A stretch of DNA of 64,000 nucleotides from the NCBI RefSeq assembly GCF_019645875.1, contig NZ_CP081000.1, positions 5,702,417 through 5,766,416 of the forward strand. Direction: 5' to 3'. Under the pieces are notes generated by a model that saw only the letters and a list, made by a program, of their open reading frames with translations, was not told where the DNA came from and made no database searches. Both the position numbers and the translations under genes were made by a program. Shown piece after piece: positions 26,655 through 34,694 of the stretch. This DNA comes from Mycolicibacterium senegalense. GTDB taxonomy: Bacteria > Actinomycetota > Actinomycetes > Mycobacteriales > Mycobacteriaceae. The number at the start of each line of letters is the position of its first letter. Positions within the stretch are counted from its first letter, which is position 1.

Positions 26655-26670
26655 ACTTGTCATGACAACC
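26655..26670. promoter_or_regulatory. Candidate GntR operator upstream of the GntR gene
   Basis: ACTTGTCATGACAACC contains the perfect 12-bp palindrome TTGTCATGACAA (26657-26668). It lies 14 bp before the regulator start, consistent with autorepression. The same TTGT-N4-ACAA core recurs at 30889-30904 before the enzyme operon. Confidence 0.6.
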
Positions 26671-26683
26671 TGACCGGAAGGTG

Positions 26684-27430
26684 ATGCGGATGGCGGGGCC
26701 CCGTTCGCGCCACGAGCACGTCGCCGCCGAGTTGCGTCAGCGCATCACGCGGGGGGACTACGCCATCGGGCAGCCGCTGCCCACCGAGAGCGCCCTGTGC
26801 GCGGAGTTCGACGTGTCCCGGGGCCCGGTCCGCCAGGCCCTGGCCACTCTGAAGAACGAGGGCCTGATCCGCGTCTCACGTGGCAAGCCCGCGGTGGTCC
26901 GCAGCCGTGACGCCACCCAGACCCTGGACACCTTCACGCCGTTCACCCAGTGGGCCGAGCGCGTCGGGCGCATCGCCGGTAACCGCACCATCGAGGTGGC
27001 GCGCCGCCGCGCCTCCGAAACCGCCATGGAGGCATTGGGTTTGACGGCGGACGACTTCGTTGTCGAGGTGCTGCGCGTACGCCTGCTCGACGGCGAGCCG
27101 GCGATGATCGAGCGCAGTACCTTCATCGAATCCGTGGGCTCCCTGCTGTTCGAGTTCGACACCGACTCCGGCTCGATGACCGACTACCTGGCCAGCCGCG
27201 GTGTGTACTTCGACTCGATGGAACACGTGCTCGACGCGGTGGCCGCCGGCCCGGACGACGCGGCGAATCTCGGTATCGCACCGGGCAGCCCGTTGTTGCG
27301 GGAACGTCGGGTCTCGCGCGATCAGCACGGTGTGGTGTTCGAGTGCGCCGACGACCGCTACCGGCCCGACGTGGTGACGTTCAGCATCGTCAACGCCCGC
27401 ACCAAGTTCTCCTCCGCCGAACAGACATAG
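26684..27430 (+). CDS. GntR-family regulator with UTRA ligand domain
   Basis: A 248-residue HutC-type repressor. The winged helix occupies about residues 8-75 (RHEHVAAELRQRI, LPTESALCAEFDVSRGPVRQAL, NEGLIRVSRGKPAVV). The UTRA effector domain follows with FVVEVLRVRLLDGEPAMIERSTF and the closing FECADDRYRPDVVTFSI. UTRA regulators of phosphonate genes (PhnF/PhnR) have this layout. The start is the ATG at 26684, preceded by GGAAGG; a GTG at 26681 or ATG at 26690 is possible. It is convergent with the transporter gene and probably controls it and the two enzymes through the shared operator. Confidence 0.88.
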   Translation: MRMAGPRSRHEHVAAELRQRITRGDYAIGQPLPTESALCAEFDVSRGPVRQALATLKNEGLIRVSRGKPAVVRSRDATQTLDTFTPFTQWAERVGRIAGNRTIEVARRRASETAMEALGLTADDFVVEVLRVRLLDGEPAMIERSTFIESVGSLLFEFDTDSGSMTDYLASRGVYFDSMEHVLDAVAAGPDDAANLGIAPGSPLLRERRVSRDQHGVVFECADDRYRPDVVTFSIVNARTKFSSAEQT

Positions 27431-27471
27431 AACTGTCCCTCTTCGCGCGAAAAGGGACAGTTCTATGTCTG
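27422..27471. terminator. Bidirectional terminator between gntR and the transporter gene
   Basis: A perfect 19-bp stem (27422-27440 with 27453-27471, arms CAGACATAGAACTGTCCCT and complement) around a 12-nt loop. The gntR stop codon lies inside the left arm. It is between convergent genes, so it serves both. Confidence 0.85.
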
Positions 27472-27481
27472 CTCGCGGGAG

Positions 27482-28816
27482 TCAGTCGGCGGCGGGCATC
27501 CGGTTCCAGTGCGGGATCAGCAGCAGCATGGAAAGCAGTGCCGCACCGGCGAATCCGTAGAACAACGTGGACGTGTTCAGATAGCCGGGCAACAAACCAC
27601 CGAGGATGGCGCCCACCGAACCGCAGCAGTTGATGAAGCCGGCCGCCGTACCGGCATGCTTGGATGTTCCGAAATCCACCGCGGCGACACAGGAGATCAT
27701 CGCGTCGGCGCCGTAGACGCTCAGTCCGATCAGGCCGAGCACCACCACCATGACCCAGGCGTTGCCGGTCGCGGTGAGCGGGCCGAACAGCGCCAGCACC
27801 GCCACCAAGATTCCGAGACTGATCACACAGGCGGGTACCCGGCGCGCGCTGAACACCCGGTCAGAGATCCGGCCGAGCAGGATCGGGGCGAGGACACCCG
27901 CGATCCCGAACGCCACCGGGATGGTCACGGCCTGGAACTTGTCGCCGTCGGCCAGCCGCTCGGCGACGATCACCGGGCCCCACAACAGGATCGCGTACCG
28001 CGCCGGCTTGAGCAGGAAGTACGACGCGCCAAGGGTTCTCACCATGCTGTCACCCAGTACCACCTTCAGCGATTCCCGCCAGGACGGTTTCGGCTCGGCA
28101 ACCGCCTCAGCCTCGGGCGACTCGTCGAGCTCGACGCCTTCGCGGGCATCCTGGGCCGCCCGGTACTCCTCGATGGGCGGCAACCCAACATCCTGCGGCC
28201 GGTTGCGCTGGAAGAGCAGCACGAGCACGAACACTCCGACCACGATGGCCGCGCCGGTGAAGAACGCCGCCCGCCACGAACCGAACACGTCGTAGGCGGC
28301 CCAGCCCAGGATCGGCGCGGCCACCAGACCACCGAATGCGTAGTTGGTGCTCCACAATCCGAGGACGCGGCCCCGCTCACCGATCGAGAAGAACTGGGCC
28401 ATGTTGCTCAACGTCGGGGACCAGCCGGTGGACTGGGCCAGACCCTGCACGATCATCAGCGGCAGCAGGAACACGAGCGCGGGCAGCAGCCCCATGAACA
28501 CGGTGGCGACCGCCGATATCGCCAGGCCGCCGAGAATGACCACCCGTGGGCCGAACCGGTCGGAGACCTGGCCCCAGACGAACTGTCCCACCGCATAGGC
28601 CGCCAGATAGGCGGCATCGAGATTGGCCAGGGTGCTCTTGGTCAGGTGAGTGCTCAGGATCGGGTCTTCGAGGATGCCGAGCTTGGCAACCGAGAAGGCC
28701 TGACGGGTGAAATAGAAACCGGCATAGGCGATCCAGGTGACGGCGAAGATCTGGAAGCGCCATCGCCGGTAGCGCGGAATTGTTGTGGAAGTGACGGGAA
28801 TCGCGGTTTGAGTCAT
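27482..28816 (-). CDS. OPA-type MFS transporter (organophosphate/phosphonate-like uptake)
   Basis: A 444-residue membrane protein with about 12 helices. The N-terminal pattern RYRRWRFQIFAVTWIAYAGFYFTRQAFSVAK matches the GlpT/UhpC organophosphate:phosphate antiporter group (described in two parts: RYRRWRF at residues 15-21, then YFTRQAFSVAK). The MFS loop QVSDRFGPRVVILGG is present. A charged central loop (about 210-250) separates the halves. I chose the ATG at 28816; the frame upstream reads through a hairpin. It lies downstream of the HAD and FAD genes, so it probably imports their phosphonate substrate. Confidence 0.85.
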   Translation of the reverse strand: MTQTAIPVTSTTIPRYRRWRFQIFAVTWIAYAGFYFTRQAFSVAKLGILEDPILSTHLTKSTLANLDAAYLAAYAVGQFVWGQVSDRFGPRVVILGGLAISAVATVFMGLLPALVFLLPLMIVQGLAQSTGWSPTLSNMAQFFSIGERGRVLGLWSTNYAFGGLVAAPILGWAAYDVFGSWRAAFFTGAAIVVGVFVLVLLFQRNRPQDVGLPPIEEYRAAQDAREGVELDESPEAEAVAEPKPSWRESLKVVLGDSMVRTLGASYFLLKPARYAILLWGPVIVAERLADGDKFQAVTIPVAFGIAGVLAPILLGRISDRVFSARRVPACVISLGILVAVLALFGPLTATGNAWVMVVVLGLIGLSVYGADAMISCVAAVDFGTSKHAGTAAGFINCCGSVGAILGGLLPGYLNTSTLFYGFAGAALLSMLLLIPHWNRMPAAD

Positions 28817-28937
28817 GAGAGTGCACCTCTGGTGGGCGTGCTGCAGGCGGTGTTCTGACGGGCCGGGGCAGATAGCCGAGCGAATGTGGCCGAACGTCAA
28901 GGCAGGTTTCTCGGACGAGAACGGGTGCAGAGGAGCC

Positions 28938-28975
28938 GCGGCGGTCGGGAGGCACGGCCTACGACCGACCGCCGC
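28938..28975 (-). terminator. Intercistronic hairpin in the phosphonate operon
   Basis: An 11-bp GC stem (GCGGCGGTCGG with CCGACCGCCGC) with a 16-nt loop, 22 bp after the HAD gene and about 120 bp before the transporter gene. It may attenuate or process the message so that the transporter is expressed at a different level. There is no T-tract. Confidence 0.45.
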
Positions 28976-28997
28976 AGAGCGGTACAGGGGTGGCGAA

Positions 28998-29696
28998 CTA
29001 TCGGAGGGCGGCCACCAAGGCGGGGAGATCGGCGACGCTGTCGAGGATGTGGGTGGCGCCCGCCTCCGACAGCTGGGTCCGGTTGTGGGCACCCGTCAGC
29101 ACGCCGATCGAGGCCCGCGCACCTGCGCGCAGCCCGCTGATGACGTCCGAGGAGGTGTCACCCACGACGATCATCGACCGCACCGAGTCGGTTTGGGTCT
29201 GCATCAGCGCGGTCAGCGGCATGTCCGGATACGGCCTGCCACGCATACCCGGTGCCGGGCACAGCACCAGGTCGGCCAGGTTCTGCCAGCCCAACGCCTC
29301 GATGATGGCCGTCTGCGTCTCTTTGGCGAAGCCGGTCGTCAGCGCGGTTTTGATGCCGCTGGACCGCAGCGAAGCAATGACATCCTCAGCTCCGGGGATG
29401 GGGCTGCAGTTTCCTTCGGAGACCAGCTGGGCGTAGCACCTTTCGAATTCCTTGTTCGCGGCCTGCGCCTGCTCCTCATTGCCTTTGGCCAGGTGCCGGA
29501 ACACCACGATCTTGGACTGGCCCATGGTGTCGGAGACGTAGCGCAGCATCTCCTCCCGGTCGGCGTCGGTCTTCGACAGACCGGCGTGACTGTCCGCGGC
29601 GAGGAAGGACTGCTGAACCAGCCCGCTGTCCTCGACGGTGGTCCCGGCCATGTCGAACACGATCAGGCTGATCGGCTCGGTTGTCTTGGTGCCCAT
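28998..29696 (-). CDS. Phosphonatase-like HAD hydrolase
   Basis: A 232-residue HAD enzyme. The nucleophile motif is VFDMAGTTVEDSG (Asp15), then TTGFAKETQ (motif II Thr) and IVVGDTSSDVISGLRAGA (motif IV). In the cap, MGQSK (Lys62) aligns by eye with the MGxxK that carries the Schiff-base lysine of phosphonoacetaldehyde hydrolase. This family occurs next to FAD oxidases in phosphonate loci and is expected to cleave the C-P bond of phosphonoacetaldehyde or a relative. It sits 24 bp downstream of the FAD oxidase gene. Confidence 0.83.
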   Translation of the reverse strand: MGTKTTEPISLIVFDMAGTTVEDSGLVQQSFLAADSHAGLSKTDADREEMLRYVSDTMGQSKIVVFRHLAKGNEEQAQAANKEFERCYAQLVSEGNCSPIPGAEDVIASLRSSGIKTALTTGFAKETQTAIIEALGWQNLADLVLCPAPGMRGRPYPDMPLTALMQTQTDSVRSMIVVGDTSSDVISGLRAGARASIGVLTGAHNRTQLSEAGATHILDSVADLPALVAALR

Positions 29697-29720
29697 TGGT
29701 TTTCCCTTCGAATTCGGTCG

Positions 29721-30860
29721 TTAGACGGTGGCGACGAGTTGGTCCAGCGCGTTGCCGACACTGGCGTGGGCCAGGCCCATGCTGGTGGTCATGCCGATAC
29801 CGGTGGTGACGGTGACGACGTGGGTGCCCTCGATGGGCTGCTCGATCAGGAATTCCTGCCCGGGGGCTGAGGTGTACAAGCCCTGCCAGCGTTCGCTGAT
29901 CTCGATGTCCTTTACCCCGAACAATTTCCGGGCCTCGTCGAGCAGCACCGCGAAACCCTCTTCGGACTGGAACGGCGGGGCGGAGATGTCCCGGTAGTGG
30001 GTGTCGCCGATCAGCAGTGAGCCGTCGGGCTGCGGGGTGTACATCTGGTGCAGGTCGATCGCGACGTAATCGGGGTGTTCGGCATGCAAGCGGGCGGCGA
30101 CCGCAGCTGTGCTCGGCAGCCCCTCGAATCCCGAGTACCTCAGCAGGGACCAGCCGGTGAACAGCGGAGCGGGCAGCGCGAAGGCCAGCGGCAGCCGGGC
30201 CCGCAACATGTGCAGCCGGCACCGCAGCAGGCCGTCGCGTTCGGCCAGGTCGGGGAACAGCCGGTCGACGTCGTAGTTGACGGTGACGAAGGTCGTGCCC
30301 GCACGCAGCGGCCCGCGTGAGGTATGCACCACTCCCGGCTCGAAGCCGGATGCCGCGGTGCGCCAATGGAAATCGACACCCTCGGATTCCAGCCACCGAG
30401 CGATCGACGGCGCGGCGGTACGCGGATCGACCTGCAGGTCGTTCGGCAGGTACATACCGCCGGTGACACCGGACGCCACCACCGGGATCTGTTCGAGGAT
30501 CTGCTCACGGCTGAGCAGGCGTACCTCGCCGTCCTCGCGCGTGGCGGCGAACTCGCCCATCACCGCGAGTTCGTCGTCGTGGCGCGCGACGCAATACGTG
30601 CCCGACTCGGCCGACCAGAACCCGGCCTTGCGGGACAGGTCGAGCCAGTGCCGGCGGCCGTTGCGGCCGTAGTCCCGCGCGACGCCGGACTGGGCGGTGA
30701 TGCAGGCGTGGCCGAAGTTCTGGACCGAGGCGCCGACGACGCCGTCGGCGTGATCGACGACGGCGACGCTCAGCCCACGTTGCTGAGCGTGGTAGGCGTG
30801 CGCCAGGCCGACGATGCCCGCGCCGACCACCACGACGTCATAGCTGTGATGAATTCCCAT
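29721..30860 (-). CDS. FAD-dependent amine oxidase of phosphonate-catabolism type (TIGR03364-like)
   Basis: A 379-residue DAO-fold flavoenzyme with VVVVGAGIVGLAHAYHAQQRG at the start and a C-terminal TVTTGIGMTTSMGLAHASVGNA FAD contact. NFGHA near residue 48 is a conserved pocket element of the family found beside phosphonatase-like HAD genes. Some members oxidise N-methyl or hydroxylated aminoethylphosphonate to phosphonoacetaldehyde (literature from memory). The ATG at 30860 gives MGIHHSYDVVVVG; the longer frame from 30890 runs through the candidate operator, so it is unlikely. First gene of the operon FAD oxidase-HAD-transporter. Confidence 0.85.
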   Translation of the reverse strand: MGIHHSYDVVVVGAGIVGLAHAYHAQQRGLSVAVVDHADGVVGASVQNFGHACITAQSGVARDYGRNGRRHWLDLSRKAGFWSAESGTYCVARHDDELAVMGEFAATREDGEVRLLSREQILEQIPVVASGVTGGMYLPNDLQVDPRTAAPSIARWLESEGVDFHWRTAASGFEPGVVHTSRGPLRAGTTFVTVNYDVDRLFPDLAERDGLLRCRLHMLRARLPLAFALPAPLFTGWSLLRYSGFEGLPSTAAVAARLHAEHPDYVAIDLHQMYTPQPDGSLLIGDTHYRDISAPPFQSEEGFAVLLDEARKLFGVKDIEISERWQGLYTSAPGQEFLIEQPIEGTHVVTVTTGIGMTTSMGLAHASVGNALDQLVATV

Positions 30861-30869
30861 GCGGAACAC

Positions 30870-30904
30870 TGTGGTCCACATCACCACCACTTGTCAATAC
30901 AAGT
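30870..30904. promoter_or_regulatory. Candidate GntR operator region before the phosphonate operon
   Basis: Two palindromes lie side by side: TGTGGTCCACA (30870-30880, perfect 11 bp) and ACTTGTCAATACAAGT (30889-30904, perfect 6-bp arms, 4-bp centre). The second shares ACTTGT-N4-ACAA with the site before the GntR gene. They sit 10-44 bp upstream of the FAD oxidase start, in a locally AT-rich promoter region. Confidence 0.62.
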
Positions 30905-30950
30905 TTGAGGTTTTTACAACCTATCTATATACGTTAATGCTCCGTTCACC

Positions 30951-32828
30951 TCACGGCGTGACGATGTTGAAGTTGGGGTCCGGCCGGTCCATAGCCGCCA
31001 GCAGTGACGGCAAGGCATCAGCGTCACCGGTGACCTCCAGCCCCGGCGAACTGGTATCGCCCGCTGCGACGGCCAGCAGCCGCAACTTGTTCGCCAGCGT
31101 CACAGTGGCATTCGCACTGGCCTCGTCGGCGTCGGCCTTGCGGTACACCAGCACTCCGTTGCGTACGGTCAGCCGGTAATTGATCGCCGAGTCGAGGAAC
31201 GTGACGTCGATGGCCAGGTCCAACTCCCAGGCCCGCGGCCCGTTGAGGCTGATCGCCAGCACGTCGAACATCTGCTCGGGGCTCAACTGGGCCAGCATCG
31301 TCGGCGCGGTGACCTGCCCGGCGGTACCGAATTTGCCCTCCCGCAGTTCAGTGGCCCCCGACAGGAAGAAGTTGCGCCAGGTGGCGTTCTCCGCACCATA
31401 GGCCAGCTGTTCGAAGGTGTCCGCGTAGAGCTCACGTGCCGGTCCATGATCGGCATCGGTGAACATGATGTGGTCCAGAAGCGTTGCCGCCCAGCGGTAA
31501 TCGCCCTCGTCAAATGCCTGCTGGGCGAGCTCGACGACACGCTCGACGCCGCCCATCGCCGCGACGTAGCGAGGCGACAACGCCTCGGGCGGGTGCGGCC
31601 ACAGCCGGGCCGGGTTGCCGTCGAACCAGCCCATGTAGCGCTGGTAGATGGCCTTGACGTTGTGGTTGACCGAGCCGTAGTAACCGTGGGCATGCCAGGC
31701 TTTCTCCAGCGCGGGCGGCAGCTGAAACTGCTCGGCGATCTCAACCCCGGTGTAGCCATGGTTCAGCTGGCGCAGCGTCTGGTCGTGCAGGTAGGCGTAC
31801 AGATCCCGTTGCAGCGAAAGGAATTCCACGATTCGCTCGCGACCCCAGGTGGGCCAGTGGTGCGAGGCGAACACCACGTCGGCGCGGTCGGCGAAGGTGT
31901 CGATGGCCTCGGTGAGGTAACCCGCCCAGCCGTGCGGATCACGCACCAGGGCGCCGCGCAGCGTCAGCAGGTTGTGCAGGTTGTGGGTGGCGTTCTCGGC
32001 CATACACAGCGCACGGAACTTGGGGAAGTAGAAGTGCATCTCGGCGGGCGCTTCGGTGCCGGGCGCCATCTGGAACTCGATCTCGATGCCGTCGATGGTG
32101 TGCGTCTCACCGGTACGGCGGATGTCGATCGTCGGCACGATCAGCGCCACCTCACCCGTGGACGTGTTCTGGCCGAGGCCGCAACCCACCTGCCCCTGCG
32201 GCCCGCGATCGAGCCGCGTGCCGTACATGTAGGTGGCGCGGCGGGTCATCGCGGTGCCGGCGTAGACGTTCTCCTGTACGGCGTGTTCGACGAAGCCCTC
32301 GGGTGCCAGCACCGCAACCTTGCCCGCGTCGACGTCGGCCTGCGACGTGACGCCGAGGACACCGCCGAAGTGGTCGCCGTGGCTGTGGGTATAGATGACA
32401 GCGACCACCGGCCGGTCCCCGCGGTGCTCGCGGTACAGGCCGAAGGCCGCCGCGGCCACCTCGGTGGAGATCAGCGGGTCGATGACGATGACACCGGTGT
32501 CGCCCTCGATGAAGCTGATGTTCGAGATGTCCAGCCCGCGTACCTGATAGATGCCCGGCACCACCTCGTAGAGCCCCTGCTTGGCGCACAGTTGCGACTG
32601 GCGCCACAGGCTCGGGTGCACCGACGTGGGCGCCTCCCCCGCCAGGAACGCGTAGGCGTCGTTGTCCCACACCACGGTTCCGTCGGCCGACCGCACCACA
32701 CACGGTTCCAGCGCGGCGATGAACCCGCGGTCGGTGTCCTCGAAATCTCTGGTGTCCTCGAAGGGCAGGCTCGTCAGGTGTGCGCGATGGGCGGTCTCGA
32801 TGACGGCCGCGGGCGGCTTCTGCTCCAT
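30951..32828 (-). CDS. Alkylsulfatase, metallo-beta-lactamase fold (SdsA1-like)
   Basis: A 625-residue enzyme that hydrolyses alkyl sulfates to alcohols and sulfate. The binuclear zinc motif THSHGDHFGG has His148, His150, Asp152 and His153. AENATHNLHNLLTLRGALVRD and SHHWPTWG complete the metal site. A helical dimerisation domain follows and an SCP2-like lipid-binding domain forms the C-terminus (about residues 500-625). There is no signal peptide, so it is intracellular, as expected for the Rv3762c homologue. It is transcribed alone, with a tandem imine reductase gene 18 bp upstream on the same strand. Confidence 0.92.
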   Translation of the reverse strand: MEQKPPAAVIETAHRAHLTSLPFEDTRDFEDTDRGFIAALEPCVVRSADGTVVWDNDAYAFLAGEAPTSVHPSLWRQSQLCAKQGLYEVVPGIYQVRGLDISNISFIEGDTGVIVIDPLISTEVAAAAFGLYREHRGDRPVVAVIYTHSHGDHFGGVLGVTSQADVDAGKVAVLAPEGFVEHAVQENVYAGTAMTRRATYMYGTRLDRGPQGQVGCGLGQNTSTGEVALIVPTIDIRRTGETHTIDGIEIEFQMAPGTEAPAEMHFYFPKFRALCMAENATHNLHNLLTLRGALVRDPHGWAGYLTEAIDTFADRADVVFASHHWPTWGRERIVEFLSLQRDLYAYLHDQTLRQLNHGYTGVEIAEQFQLPPALEKAWHAHGYYGSVNHNVKAIYQRYMGWFDGNPARLWPHPPEALSPRYVAAMGGVERVVELAQQAFDEGDYRWAATLLDHIMFTDADHGPARELYADTFEQLAYGAENATWRNFFLSGATELREGKFGTAGQVTAPTMLAQLSPEQMFDVLAISLNGPRAWELDLAIDVTFLDSAINYRLTVRNGVLVYRKADADEASANATVTLANKLRLLAVAAGDTSSPGLEVTGDADALPSLLAAMDRPDPNFNIVTP

Positions 32829-32846
32829 ACCGACGAGCGTGCCACC

Positions 32847-33719
32847 TCAAGGTGACGGCATGGTCACACTTGCCGGAACGATCCGGCTGATCTCGTCGGC
32901 CCCGTACCCGGCGTCGACCGCGGCGTCCACATAGCCCCGGAACGTCTCCAGAGCACCGGCATCCAAACCCGCCGACCCCGAGGCCGCGATCAGATGTCGT
33001 ACCGAGGCGGCCACCGAGGACACCGAGGCACTGGCGTCGCCGTGCCGATCGGCCTCGACGCGCTCGGCGATCTCACCGAAGATCGGCGGCAGGATCGCGG
33101 CAATGTTGTTCGCGTGCGGCAGCAGTTCGGTGGGTGCGATGCCGTGTGCACCGGCCATTGCCAGGGCATGGACGAACCCGCTGATCGAGGTCCAGAACAC
33201 ATCGAGCAGCGCCATGTCGAACGCCGCGGCGCGACCCACGTCCGAGCCGACCCAGCTGACGGTCGCCAGCACCTCGAGCACGTCGCGGTGGGCGTCGAAC
33301 AGGTCCCGCGGCCCGGCGAGAAGGATGCTGGCGTTGCGGGTTCCGATGGTGTCGGTCGGCGTCATGATCGCTCCGTCCAGATACCGTCCGCCGCGGGCGA
33401 CCACCAGGTCCTCGGTGTGGTGCGCCGAATCCGGGATGTCTGAGGACAGCCCCACGATCACCCGGCCCGCGAGCGCATCGCCTGCAGCGGCCAGCACCGA
33501 GTCCGCGGCCGCCTGATCGACGACGTTGACCAGGATGAGGTCGGCGACGGCAGCGGCCCGTGCGGGCGTGTCGGCCCACAACGCGCCGCGGGCAAGCAAC
33601 CCGTCGGCCTTGGCCGCTGTCCGATTCCACACGGTGGTGCGGAGATTCGCCGCAACCAGGGCCCCGGCCAGCGCCTGCCCCATCGGTCCGAGACCGAGCA
33701 CGCTCACGGTGGTGCTCAT
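32847..33719 (-). CDS. NAD(P)-dependent imine-reductase-like (beta-hydroxyacid dehydrogenase superfamily) enzyme 2
   Basis: A 290-residue two-domain dehydrogenase. The N-terminal Rossmann motif VSVLGLGPMGQALAGAL and VWNRTAAKA (NADP-type Arg after beta-2) are clear, and the C-terminal half is all-helical, as in imine reductases/6-phosphogluconate-dehydrogenase-like proteins. YLDGAIMTPTDTIG replaces the usual catalytic Ser-Gly-Gly segment, as in IREDs. It is about 35-40% similar by eye to the upstream paralogue. Its ATG overlaps the stop of that gene by 4 nt. Substrate is unknown. Confidence 0.82.
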   Translation of the reverse strand: MSTTVSVLGLGPMGQALAGALVAANLRTTVWNRTAAKADGLLARGALWADTPARAAAVADLILVNVVDQAAADSVLAAAGDALAGRVIVGLSSDIPDSAHHTEDLVVARGGRYLDGAIMTPTDTIGTRNASILLAGPRDLFDAHRDVLEVLATVSWVGSDVGRAAAFDMALLDVFWTSISGFVHALAMAGAHGIAPTELLPHANNIAAILPPIFGEIAERVEADRHGDASASVSSVAASVRHLIAASGSAGLDAGALETFRGYVDAAVDAGYGADEISRIVPASVTMPSP

Positions 33720-34591
33720 GCTGCCGCCCCGTTCTTGATGCTCTCGATGATGCGGGCGAAGCCGTCGTCGCCGTGGCCCGCGTCGATCTGCCGGTGGATC
33801 AGCCGTTGCACCATGTCGACGACCTCGGTGCTGATTCCTTGGTCCCGGCTGGCGTTGACGATGTCGGTGAGATCGGAGAAGTACAGGCTCTGCTGACCGG
33901 GCACCGAGTAATCCCCACCGTCGATGACGGTGGCGTATTCGGCGATGGCGGGCATGAGCGCCGGCAGCCACGCGGCGGTGCGGGTGGCGAACTCTTTCGC
34001 CGATACCCCTGCGGCTCCCACCATGGCGGCACCGTGCGCGAAGCCCGCGAACATCACGTACATCGCCGACAGGAGCGCCAGGTCGTACAGCGAGGCCAGG
34101 CCGGCATCGTCGCCGAAGTACTCAGTGCCGCCCCACAGTTCGAAGAGCTCGCGATACCGCTCGAACACGGCGGCCGAACCGCTGTAGAGGATGGCCGATT
34201 GCGGTGTCGCGATCATCTCGGGCGTGGCCATGATGCCGCCGTCGAGATAGTCGGCCCCGTGTCCGGCGGCCCACCGGGCCAGCTCACGCGCACCGTTCGG
34301 TGATGTCGTGGTCAGGTTCACCATGCGGCGCCCGGCCAGCTGGTCGGCCACCGAGTCCAGAACTTCGTGCACCGAAGCCTGATCGAACAGGCAGACGACG
34401 ATCAGGTCGGCATCGAGGGCCTGCGCCGGATGGGCTGCCGCAGTGGCGCCTTCCGCGACGAGTGCCGCGGCCCGCGCGGCGGTGCGGTTCCAGACGAGGG
34501 TCTCATGGCCCGCGTTCATGGCGGTTCGGGCCAGCACGGAACCCATCTCACCGAGACCGAGAAAACTGACCGTCAGGCGTGTGGAAGTCAT
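33716..34591 (-). CDS. NAD(P)-dependent imine-reductase-like enzyme 1
   Basis: A 291-residue paralogue of the downstream enzyme: VSFLGLGEMGSVLARTAMNAG and VWNRTAARAAALVAEGA at the N-terminus, YLDGGIMATPEMIATPQS at the active-site segment, and a helical C-terminal domain. It is the first gene of a two-gene transcript, beginning 103 bp from the divergent HxlR regulator. The ATG at 34591 (MTSTRLTVSFLGLG) is chosen because upstream frame residues pass through the palindromic operator. Tandem IREDs suggest a heterodimer or two sequential imine reductions; this is inference. Confidence 0.83.
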   Translation of the reverse strand: MTSTRLTVSFLGLGEMGSVLARTAMNAGHETLVWNRTAARAAALVAEGATAAAHPAQALDADLIVVCLFDQASVHEVLDSVADQLAGRRMVNLTTTSPNGARELARWAAGHGADYLDGGIMATPEMIATPQSAILYSGSAAVFERYRELFELWGGTEYFGDDAGLASLYDLALLSAMYVMFAGFAHGAAMVGAAGVSAKEFATRTAAWLPALMPAIAEYATVIDGGDYSVPGQQSLYFSDLTDIVNASRDQGISTEVVDMVQRLIHRQIDAGHGDDGFARIIESIKNGAAA

Positions 34592-34625
34592 GCCACCATC
34601 GTTGGAGAGACAATGACCAGCCGAC

Positions 34626-34652
34626 AAGTACCCACTTAAAAGTGCGATACTT
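34626..34652. promoter_or_regulatory. Candidate HxlR operator
   Basis: Nested inverted repeats: outer AAGTA (34626-34630) with TACTT (34648-34652) and inner CACTT with AAGTG (34633-34644). They lie in the 103-bp divergent intergenic region between the imine reductase operon and the HxlR gene. Symmetry and placement fit a dimeric winged-helix regulator controlling both directions. Confidence 0.65.
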
Positions 34653-34694
34653 ACTTTTTCGAAACTATTGGCGATGAACTGCGAGGATGCCGTC

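Noticed and set aside
27509..28858. A 449-codon frame on the + strand opposite the OPA transporter
   Set aside because: Antisense of transmembrane coding sequence; very His/Arg/Glu-rich with no hydrophobic pattern of its own.
31446..32855. A 469-codon frame on the + strand opposite the alkylsulfatase
   Set aside because: Antisense of HSHGDH-containing coding sequence and compositionally biased.
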